Shown here one piece after another: positions 1-5,928 of a DNA stretch of 9,275 nt. Each line of letters opens with the position of its first letter. Position 1 is the stretch's first letter. Under the pieces are notes generated by a model, which had not been told where the DNA came from, did no database searches, and was given only the letters and a program-made list of their open reading frames with translations. The position numbers and the translations under genes are program-made. The DNA is from Elusimicrobia bacterium RIFOXYB2_FULL_48_7 (GTDB lineage Bacteria > Elusimicrobiota > Endomicrobiia > CG1-02-37-114 > XYA2-FULL-39-19), in the NCBI GenBank assembly GCA_001800495.1, contig MGVM01000068.1, positions 3,559-12,833 on the forward strand. The letters run 5' to 3'.

Positions 1-2
1 TG

Positions 3-452
3 ATCAAGGAAAAATGCCTTAAGCATAAAATAAAGCTTTCCGCGGAAATACCGGACGAGATCGGCGAAATAACGGCCGACGAGCGCAAGGTCAAGCAAAT
101 TGTTTACAATCTTCTTTCCAACGCGTCTAAATTTACCCCGGACGGCGGCCAAATCGGCATCCACGCAGGAAAAGATGACGGCCAAATAGAGGTTTCCGTA
201 TGGGATACCGGCATTGGAATTACCGGTGAAGACCAGAAAAAATTATTCAAGAAGTTTTCCCAGTTAGAAAACCCCTACACCAAAAATTCTGAGGGAACCG
301 GCCTCGGGTTAGCTATGGCAAAAAGCCTGGTAGAACTTCATGGCGGCAAAATCCGTGTTGAATCCGAAGGCAGGGGCAAGGGGTCGGTATTTTCGTTCAC
401 CCTGCCTGTAAAACAAAAGGCGGGCAAAGAGGCGCAGACGTATCAGATATGA
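3..452 (+). CDS. Sensor histidine kinase, C-terminal ATPase end (partial, 5' end outside window)
   Basis: The reading frame is open from the left edge and ends in TGA at 450-452, giving about 149 residues of a larger protein. It contains a complete HATPase_c domain: an N-box (DERKVKQIVYNLLSNASKF), a G1 box DTGIGI (codons from 204), an F-box like LFKKFSQLE, and a G2 box EGTGLGLAM (codons from 291). The domain ends in the usual GSVFSFTLP strand. By family knowledge it binds ATP and phosphorylates a histidine in a DHp domain that lies upstream of the window. Input domains and membrane topology cannot be seen. Its stop codon overlaps the start of the next gene as ATGA (449-452), so it is translationally coupled to the receiver protein, which is its likely phosphotransfer partner. 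The call as a kinase C-terminus is secure; its specific signal is unknown. Confidence 0.93.
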   Translation: MKEKCLKHKIKLSAEIPDEIGEITADERKVKQIVYNLLSNASKFTPDGGQIGIHAGKDDGQIEVSVWDTGIGITGEDQKKLFKKFSQLENPYTKNSEGTGLGLAMAKSLVELHGGKIRVESEGRGKGSVFSFTLPVKQKAGKEAQTYQI

Positions 453-841
453 ACGAGATTAAAAGGAAAATACTAATTATTGAAGATGATTCCAGGAACC
501 TTAAACTTGAACAATATCTGTTAACAGCCGGCGGGTTTGAGGTTATTACCGCCTCCGACGCCGAAAGCGGTATTGCTATGGCTCAGGAGGAAAAACCCGA
601 TGTGATCGTGATGGATTATCAATTGCCGGGAATAAACGGAATTGCAGCGGTAAAAATATTGTCCTCCAATGAAAAAACCAAAAACATACCCGTAGCGTTT
701 GTTACTGCGTCGGTCACGCGGGAAATAAGCGCAAAAATAAAGGAGATCGGGTGTAAAATAATTGCCAAACCGATCAATACCCGTACTTTTGCCGAAGAGA
801 TCAGGGGATGCTTGAATGACAAGGATATTATGCGTAGATGA
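449..841 (+). CDS. Single-domain response regulator (DivK/CheY-like receiver)
   Basis: This 130-residue protein is a receiver domain with no output domain. The acidic pocket is E12/D13/D14, the phosphoacceptor is D56 in the block VIVMDYQLPG, the switch threonine is T86 (FVTAS), and the conserved lysine is K107 (IIAKPI). The GC...AKPIxTRTF ending resembles the DivK-type receivers used as phosphate shuttles in phosphorelays. All catalytic positions are present, so it should be phosphorylatable. The start ATG overlaps the upstream kinase stop by 4 bases. The 3' end overlaps the next gene by 26 bases in another frame, so all three genes should be co-translated. By inference it carries phosphate between the upstream kinase and another partner, or regulates the downstream hybrid kinase by protein contact. 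It binds no DNA by itself. The target is unknown. Confidence 0.93.
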   Translation: MNEIKRKILIIEDDSRNLKLEQYLLTAGGFEVITASDAESGIAMAQEEKPDVIVMDYQLPGINGIAAVKILSSNEKTKNIPVAFVTASVTREISAKIKEIGCKIIAKPINTRTFAEEIRGCLNDKDIMRR

Positions 842-2249
842 CGAGCCAAAAAATCTAAAACTGCTTGAGGCGCTGCTCATGCCGGCCGGCTATGAGGTTT
901 TGCGCTCGGAAGACGGCGAAAAGGCGCTAAAACTCATTCATTCGGAAAATCCTGACCTGGTTTTATTGGACATAATGATGCCCGGCATTTCAGGCTATGA
1001 CGTATTAAAAATAATAAGAGAAGACAAAGCTATCAGGGATGTGCCGGTGGTCATGTTAACTGCCCTGCAGGAAGTTGAAGACCGGGTGAAAGCGCTTGAG
1101 GCGGGCTGCGACGATTTTATTTCCAAGCCCTTTGACAGGGTTGAGTTGCTGGCAAAAGTTAAAACTATCCTTAAAATAAGTTATTACCGCCGGCAAATTG
1201 ACGAGAAAGGGAAATTCAGGGCTGTCATGGATGAAATCAGCGATGGCATAGCTGTCTGCGGCCCCGACTGGATAATTACAGACAGCAACGCCTCGGTTTT
1301 GAGGTGCCTGAATATTACCGGTTCAGCTGATGTAAACCTGCTTGAAGTGATGTTTAAGGGCTACTCTGTTTCTATCCCCAAAAAGAATTTTACGGATTTG
1401 CCCTTGACCGATAAGATATTTGACCTTGTGCGCGGGGAAACAGAAGCTACAAAAGCGCTATACTTAGAGGCAAAGCTCAACGCGGTAAAAAACCAGGCCG
1501 GGGAACTTTCAAGCATTGTTTTTATTTTGCGTGATGTTACCGAAATACGCAAAGAAGAAATTGTAAAGCAGACATTTTTAAACCATATCTCGCACAAGCT
1601 GCGCACGCCTTTAATGGTCATTACAGGTTATACCACAGTGCTCCAGGAAGGAATACTGGGTACCTTAAATGAAAAGCAGCAGGCAGCCCTGAAAGCGCTC
1701 TCTATAAAAGCTTTTTTACTTATTAAGTTAGTGGAGAAACTGCTTGGTTTTACTACGATTTATATTCAAAATCTTGTGCACTCAAAAGAAATCATAGAGC
1801 TTAAAACTTATCTTCATTCAATTACTGACGCAATAATTAATAATTCCGGGAATAAAAAGGTAGAAATAGAGATTGATTGCCCTGAAGGTGTAAGTTTAAA
1901 CGTGAACAAACACTATTTGGACCAGATCATGGAAAATTTAATCGAAAATGCCGTCAAATTTAATGATAAGGAAACAGTGAAAATCCTGGTTACAGCAATA
2001 AAAGCACCCGGAAGAATAGAATTCTCGGTTACTGACAACGGCATAGGCATACCAAATGAAGAATACGCGCGCATATTCGATAAATTTTACCAGGTAGAAA
2101 AATATATTACGGGGCAGGTGGAAGGGTCAGGCATAGGCCTGGCAATAGTTAAAAAGCTGGTTGAAGGCCTGGGCGGTGAAATTCATGTTAACAGCAAGCT
2201 GGGCCGGGAAACTATCTTTAGTTTTTCGCTGCCAGAAAAGGCCGTTTAG
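816..2249 (+). CDS. Receiver-PAS-histidine kinase (N-terminal receiver hybrid kinase)
   Basis: The protein has 477 residues and no membrane segment, so it is probably cytoplasmic. Residues 1-120 are a full receiver: D8/D9 acidic pair, phosphoacceptor D52 (LVLLDIMMPG), T82, and K104 in SKPF. Residues about 133-245 look like a divergent PAS domain ending in the typical ILRDVTEIRK junction. A HisKA helix pair follows, with phosphoacceptor H260 in HISHKLRTPL. The HATPase domain has N378 in the N-box, G1 box DNGIGIP from D407, F-box FDKFYQ and G2 box GSGIGLAI from G437. The start ATG at 816 lies inside the preceding receiver gene, with a purine-rich CAGGGGA about 8 bases upstream as ribosome site. 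The receiver-first order, opposite to classical hybrid kinases, suggests that an upstream phosphorelay tunes the kinase activity. The regulator it phosphorylates is not visible in the window. Confidence 0.93.
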   Translation: MTRILCVDDEPKNLKLLEALLMPAGYEVLRSEDGEKALKLIHSENPDLVLLDIMMPGISGYDVLKIIREDKAIRDVPVVMLTALQEVEDRVKALEAGCDDFISKPFDRVELLAKVKTILKISYYRRQIDEKGKFRAVMDEISDGIAVCGPDWIITDSNASVLRCLNITGSADVNLLEVMFKGYSVSIPKKNFTDLPLTDKIFDLVRGETEATKALYLEAKLNAVKNQAGELSSIVFILRDVTEIRKEEIVKQTFLNHISHKLRTPLMVITGYTTVLQEGILGTLNEKQQAALKALSIKAFLLIKLVEKLLGFTTIYIQNLVHSKEIIELKTYLHSITDAIINNSGNKKVEIEIDCPEGVSLNVNKHYLDQIMENLIENAVKFNDKETVKILVTAIKAPGRIEFSVTDNGIGIPNEEYARIFDKFYQVEKYITGQVEGSGIGLAIVKKLVEGLGGEIHVNSKLGRETIFSFSLPEKAV

Positions 2250-2258
2250 TTTAATCAT

Positions 2259-2287
2259 TTGTGAATTTTAAGAAATATGCCTATGGT
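2259..2287 (+). promoter_or_regulatory. Possible weak sigma-70-like promoter for the radical SAM gene
   Basis: The 121-base gap 2250-2370 contains TTGTGA (2259-2264) and TATGGT (2282-2287) separated by 17 bases, each matching 4 of 6 consensus positions. The gene downstream needs a promoter unless it is read through from 816-2249. No terminator hairpin is visible between the two genes, so read-through is equally possible. The rest of the gap is AT-rich with no other recognisable element. Confidence 0.28.
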
Positions 2288-2370
2288 AAAAACAAACCAG
2301 CTGAACTAAAGGCTAAGGGTGAAAAAGGATAATAAAAACAGCCTAAAAACGATGAGGTTGAGGTAATTCA

Positions 2371-3843
2371 ATGGAAATACTGCTTGTTTACCCGGAAATT
2401 CCGGATACGTTTTGGAGTTTTAAGCATGCTTTGAAATTCATCCATAAAAAGGCAAGCAGCCCGCCCCTGGGCCTGCTGACTGTCGCCGCGATGCTTCCGA
2501 AAGACTGGGACACGAAACTTATAGATATGAACGTGGCTGAACTCAAAGACAAGGACATTACCCGGGCCGACTATGTTTTTATAGGCTCCATGTCCATCCA
2601 GAAAAAATCCGCGCAGGAAGTAATCGCGCGCTGTAAGCGGCTTGGCACAAAGATAGTGGCAGGCGGGCCTTTGTTCACAAGCCACCCGGATAAATTCGAC
2701 GAAGTTGACCATCTGGTGCTTAATGAGGCGGAAATCACCCTGCCCATGTTCCTGGCGGATTTGGCCGGCACTCCAAAACATATTTATAATTCAGAAAAAT
2801 GGGCTGATATCAGCGCTACGCCGGAACCCCTGTGGAATTTGATCAACATGAAAAAGTATGCGTCGCTATGTATGCAGTATTCAAGGGGCTGCCCGTTTAA
2901 CTGTGATTTCTGCGATGTCACCGCGCTCTACGGCCATTCGGCAAGGACTAAAAGCAGCGCGCAGGTTGTCAGGGAACTTGAGCATATTCATGCCCAGGGC
3001 TGGAGAGGCAACGTTTTCTTTGTAGATGACAATTTCATCGGGAATAAAACCAGGCTTAAAAGCGATATTCTTCCGGCGGTAATTGAGTGGACAGAAAAAA
3101 TGAAACACCCTTTTACCTTTGATACGCAGGCCTCCATAAATATGGCCGATGACGAAGAGCTTATGAACTTAATGGCCAGGGCGGGTTTTGACGCGGTATT
3201 TATAGGCATAGAAACACCCAATGAAGAAAGCCTGGCGGAATGTTCAAAACACCAGAACAAGAACCGCGACCTTAACCGCAGTATCGAGATAATACAGAAA
3301 CACGGGTTTGAAGTCCAGGCAGGTTTTATTGTCGGGTTTGACCATGACCCCCTTTCCATCTTTGAAAGGCAGGTCAGGTTTATACAGAAAAGCGGGATCG
3401 TGACAGCCATGGTCGGCATACTCAATGCCCCCCGGGGGACAACGCTTTATGACAGGCTCAAAAAGGAAAACCGACTGCTGAATGATTTTACCGGGGATAA
3501 TACGGACAACAGCATTAATTTTATCCCTGCCATGGAATTAAGCGAGCTTACCAGCGGGTACAGGCATATTGTTTCAACAATCTATTCCCCGAAAAACTAT
3601 TACAGCAGGGTAACGTCATTCTTGAAAATTTATAAGTCGGCAAAAGTGAAATCTTTCAGCCTGAAGATGGTCCATGTAAGCGCGCTGGCCAGGTCCATAA
3701 TGCTGCTGGGGATTTTTGGCAAGGAACGCTGGTATTACTGGAAACTGATGTTCTGGTCGCTGTTTACCAGGCCGCAGAAATTTCCGAAGGCGGTGTCGCT
3801 TGCAATTTACGGCTACCACTTCAGGAAAGTTTTTGAAAATTAG
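2371..3843 (+). CDS. B12-binding-domain radical SAM protein with DUF4070 C-terminal region
   Basis: The protein has 490 residues. Residues about 1-135 form a B12-binding Rossmann-like domain (start MEILLVYPEIPDTFW, PPLGLLTVAAML, KIVAGGPLF), but no DxHxxG lower-ligand motif is visible. The radical SAM core has the CxxxCxxC cluster C174/C178/C181 in RGCPFNCDFCD, which binds the 4Fe-4S that cleaves S-adenosylmethionine, and a GIETP block at 279-283. From about 318 the sequence GFIVGFDHDP, then MVGILNAPRGTTLY and the GDNTDNSINF stretch, matches the DUF4070 region found in HpnP-type hopanoid C-2 methylases and many uncharacterised relatives. The reaction is probably a methylation or other modification at an unactivated carbon of a lipid or natural product, but the substrate cannot be read from sequence. 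A GAGG ribosome site (2360-2363) lies 7 bases before the ATG. No biosynthetic partner genes are adjacent; both neighbours are signalling genes. Confidence 0.9.
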   Translation: MEILLVYPEIPDTFWSFKHALKFIHKKASSPPLGLLTVAAMLPKDWDTKLIDMNVAELKDKDITRADYVFIGSMSIQKKSAQEVIARCKRLGTKIVAGGPLFTSHPDKFDEVDHLVLNEAEITLPMFLADLAGTPKHIYNSEKWADISATPEPLWNLINMKKYASLCMQYSRGCPFNCDFCDVTALYGHSARTKSSAQVVRELEHIHAQGWRGNVFFVDDNFIGNKTRLKSDILPAVIEWTEKMKHPFTFDTQASINMADDEELMNLMARAGFDAVFIGIETPNEESLAECSKHQNKNRDLNRSIEIIQKHGFEVQAGFIVGFDHDPLSIFERQVRFIQKSGIVTAMVGILNAPRGTTLYDRLKKENRLLNDFTGDNTDNSINFIPAMELSELTSGYRHIVSTIYSPKNYYSRVTSFLKIYKSAKVKSFSLKMVHVSALARSIMLLGIFGKERWYYWKLMFWSLFTRPQKFPKAVSLAIYGYHFRKVFEN

Positions 3844-3891
3844 GATTTCAACCGTATTAATTATATAATGTTAAATAACAGGCAGGTATAA

Positions 3892-5175
3892 ATGACAAAG
3901 AAAAAGAAGCTCAGGAAAAAACCGTCTGTAAAGAAATCACGCCTCCAAAAGCTAACCTCGGATTTAAACACAGCCCGCAGTAAGTTCAGCAGGAAAATCC
4001 GCAGACAAGCTGTCGAGTTGACAGATAAAAACCAGCAAATTAAAGAAGGCGCCCGGCAGCAGGTAAGGTCGGACGAGCAGATCACCATCCTCACCAAGGC
4101 GGTAGAATCCACCTCTGACGGAATTTTTATTATCGACGCCCAACTTCAGGATTTTCACGTAATTTACGCCAACCAGGCATTCCAGAAGATGACCGGTTAC
4201 GCAAAAACAGAGATCATCGGCAGGAATTATTTTTTGTTTTACGGAACCAATGCTGATTACCGCATCATAGATGAAATAAAACAAACCATACTCCAGGGCA
4301 GGGTTTTTCACGGGGAGATGTTCAATTTCTCCAAAACCGGAAATAAATATTGGAATTTATTGCGGATAACACCCATGCGTGATACCCGCGGCAGTGTTAC
4401 CCATTATATAGGTATACAGACAGATGTTACTTTAATGCGGGAGAGGGATCTGGAACTTGAAGAACAGCGCGAGGAGCTCCTGCATGTTACCCGGGTGGGG
4501 AAACTTGCGGAATTTGTTTCTTCGTTAGCCCATGAAATCAGCCAGCCGCTTACAGCTATTTTGTCTTATGCCCAGGCAGGCTTGCGAATGCTTGGCGGCA
4601 AGAATCCCGGCTTAGGGGAAATTTTAACTTACATTATTAATGATAACCACCGGGCGGCCGAGGTTATCCATCGGTTACGCGTGCTGTTAAAGAAAAACAA
4701 GCCTGAAATAAAGTCCCTGGATATCAATGCGCTTATTAATGAAACCATGCTTCTTATGGCAACCGACGCCAACGTAAGGAATATTTTCCTGAAATTTGAG
4801 CCGGAAAGCAATCTCGGGCTTGTCCGGGGTGACAGGATCCAGCTGCAGCAGGTTCTGCTGAACCTTATCAGCAACAGTTTCGATGCTATGGCCGGCATTA
4901 AAAATTCCCGTGAAATATTGATCCACACGGCTTGCAAGAATTCCGGCACGGTTTTGGTGTCGGTAAAGGATTCCGGGTGCGGAATCCCGGAAGAAAATAT
5001 GCCGAAACTCTTTACCCACTTTTTCACCAGCAAACCGGACGGGCTGGGCATGGGGCTGTCAATCAGCCGTTCCATTATTGAGTCGCATGGCGGGAGGCTG
5101 TACATGGAAAATAACCCTGCCGGCGGAGCAACATTTTATTTTACTATTCCCGTTGAAAAGAAGGAGGCATTATGA
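3892..5175 (+). CDS. Soluble PAS (LOV-like, Cys-less) sensor histidine kinase, FixL-like
   Basis: This 427-residue kinase has no membrane segment. Residues 1-60 are very basic (17 Lys/Arg in the first 38) and helical. A PAS domain at about 64-180 has strong LOV-type blocks: NQAFQKMTGY, GRN at 110-112, FNFSKTG, KYWNLL at 152-157 and GIQTDVT at 174-180. The LOV photoactive cysteine, expected at position 113, is tyrosine (codon TAT at 4228-4230). A short coiled linker (RDLELEEQREELL) leads to the HisKA domain with H214 in LAHEISQPLTAI, typical of FixL/StyS-class kinases. The ATPase domain has N328, G1 box DSGCGIP from D360, and the GLGMGLSI G2 box from G384. The stop overlaps the start of the FixJ-like regulator by 4 bases, so the two are a cognate pair. 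The ribosome site is the weak AGGCAGG about 5 bases before the ATG. The ligand (flavin, heme or other) is not established. Confidence 0.92.
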   Translation: MTKKKKLRKKPSVKKSRLQKLTSDLNTARSKFSRKIRRQAVELTDKNQQIKEGARQQVRSDEQITILTKAVESTSDGIFIIDAQLQDFHVIYANQAFQKMTGYAKTEIIGRNYFLFYGTNADYRIIDEIKQTILQGRVFHGEMFNFSKTGNKYWNLLRITPMRDTRGSVTHYIGIQTDVTLMRERDLELEEQREELLHVTRVGKLAEFVSSLAHEISQPLTAILSYAQAGLRMLGGKNPGLGEILTYIINDNHRAAEVIHRLRVLLKKNKPEIKSLDINALINETMLLMATDANVRNIFLKFEPESNLGLVRGDRIQLQQVLLNLISNSFDAMAGIKNSREILIHTACKNSGTVLVSVKDSGCGIPEENMPKLFTHFFTSKPDGLGMGLSISRSIIESHGGRLYMENNPAGGATFYFTIPVEKKEAL

Positions 5176-5783
5176 ATAAACCGCTTATTTATATCGTTGA
5201 TGACGACCCTAGGTCCCTGTCTCTATTACTAAAATCGCACGGGTTCAAAGTTGAAACATTTACCCGCGCGGAAGACTTCCTCGCTTTTAAGCACCCTAAA
5301 ATGCCCTCATGCCTGGTTCTGGATGTCCAGCTGCCGGGCATAAACGGGCTTGCACTGCAGGAACAAATGGCGGAAAAAGGGATTGCGATTCCCATTGTTT
5401 TTATCACCGGGCACGGAAGCATACCGATGAGCGTAAAAAGTATGAAGGCGGGCGCCATTGATTTTCTTCCCAAGCCTTTCACAAAAAAAGAATTGCTTAA
5501 GGCCGTGGCTATTGCCATACTGAAAAACAAAATACATCTCAAGGAATTTACCGAAGTATCATTGATCCAGCGCCGCGTCAAGACCCTCTCCCCGCGGGAG
5601 CTGGAAGTTTTCCGCTTCGTGGCCAAGGGGATGCTGAGCAAGCAGATCGCTTACAAGCGCGGGACTTCCCTGCAAACTATAAAGGTCCACCGCGGCCGCG
5701 TCATGAAAAAGATGCACGCTATCACCGTAACAGAACTTATCCACTTCGCCCAAAAAGCCGGCCTTACCTCTTCCAAGAAATAA
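5172..5783 (+). CDS. FixJ/StyR-type response regulator, receiver plus LuxR/NarL HTH
   Basis: The protein has 203 residues. The receiver (about 1-118) has D10/D11 in the acidic pocket, phosphoacceptor D51 (CLVLDVQLPG), T79 in FITGHGSIPMSV and K101 in PKPF, all in the FixJ/TodT/StyR style. The C-terminal LuxR-type HTH (about 139-197) starts LSPRELEVFRFVAKG and carries the TIKVHRGRVMKKM recognition helix, so it should bind DNA and control transcription when phosphorylated by the upstream kinase. Two oddities are visible. The segment between the acidic pair and helix 1 is three residues shorter than in FixJ. In the HTH, residues R163 and T165 sit where the family normally has Leu and Ile (LGIS). 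A strong AAGGAGG (5161-5167) inside the kinase gene lies 4 bases before the ATG, which overlaps the kinase stop. Target genes are unknown. Confidence 0.93.
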   Translation: MNKPLIYIVDDDPRSLSLLLKSHGFKVETFTRAEDFLAFKHPKMPSCLVLDVQLPGINGLALQEQMAEKGIAIPIVFITGHGSIPMSVKSMKAGAIDFLPKPFTKKELLKAVAIAILKNKIHLKEFTEVSLIQRRVKTLSPRELEVFRFVAKGMLSKQIAYKRGTSLQTIKVHRGRVMKKMHAITVTELIHFAQKAGLTSSKK

Positions 5784-5796
5784 ACCCCACAACTTA

Positions 5797-5861
5797 TGTA
5801 GCGGTCGCATTTATGCGACTAAATAATAAATAAGGTTTGATCCTTCGGTCAAACCGCTACA
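5797..5861. repeat. REP/BIME-like inverted pair of GTAG-tagged hairpins
   Basis: The outer arms TGTAGCGGT (5797-5805) and ACCGCTACA (5853-5861) are perfect 9-base inverted repeats. Inside, on the left, GTCGCA/TGCGAC (5804-5809/5814-5819) is a hairpin with loop TTTA. On the right, GGTTTGATC/GGTCAAACC (5834-5842/5847-5855) is a 9-pair stem with one T-G wobble and loop CTTC. An AT-rich spacer (5820-5833) separates them. Read outward-in from each end, both halves are GTAG plus a short GC step plus a palindrome. That is the architecture of REP units processed by RAYT (TnpA_REP) transposases; two inverted REPs make a BIME. No transposase gene is in the window. The element follows the FixJ-like regulator by 13 bases and may also act as an mRNA 3' end stabiliser or weak terminator. 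Confidence 0.6.
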
Positions 5862-5889
5862 AAATCGCTCGTACTATACCAAAGTACAA

Positions 5890-5918
5890 TTGATACTTTT
5901 TTCAATCCCTCCTATACT
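5890..5918 (+). promoter_or_regulatory. Sigma-70-type promoter for the pqiA-like/yihY-like operon, near-leaderless
   Basis: TTGATA (5890-5895) and TATACT (5913-5918) are separated by exactly 17 bases and match the consensus at 5 of 6 positions each. The expected start of transcription, about 7 bases after the -10 box, is A5925, only 4 bases before the ATG at 5929. An inverted repeat AAAGTA/TACTTT (5881-5886/5894-5899) overlaps the -35 box and could be an operator. Confidence 0.65.
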
Positions 5919-5928
5919 GTAACCAGCC

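Noticed and set aside
2319..2366. GTG-initiated 15-codon frame with an AAGG upstream, ending at the ribosome site of the radical SAM gene
   Set aside because: It could be a leader peptide, but it is Lys/Asn-rich AT-biased sequence expected by chance, and nothing else supports translation.
2249..2370. Terminator after the receiver-PAS-kinase gene
   Set aside because: Only a weak AGGCT/AGCCT pairing over a long loop is present, with no U-tract; it is not convincing.
2371..3843. Assignment as the hopanoid C-2 methylase HpnP
   Set aside because: The DUF4070-type C-terminal half is shared by many radical SAM proteins of other or unknown function, and no hopanoid genes are visible, so the gene symbol is not justified.
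3864..3869. TATAAT as a -10 box for the LOV-like kinase operon
   Set aside because: The hexamer is perfect, but the sequence 17 bases upstream (TAGGAT) is a poor -35 and the nearest TTGAAA is about 25 bases away. In AT-rich sequence the hexamer alone is weak evidence.
5797..5861. Intrinsic terminator after the FixJ-like regulator
   Set aside because: The hairpins are not followed by a T-run on either strand. The GTAG-tagged symmetrical layout fits a REP/BIME element better.
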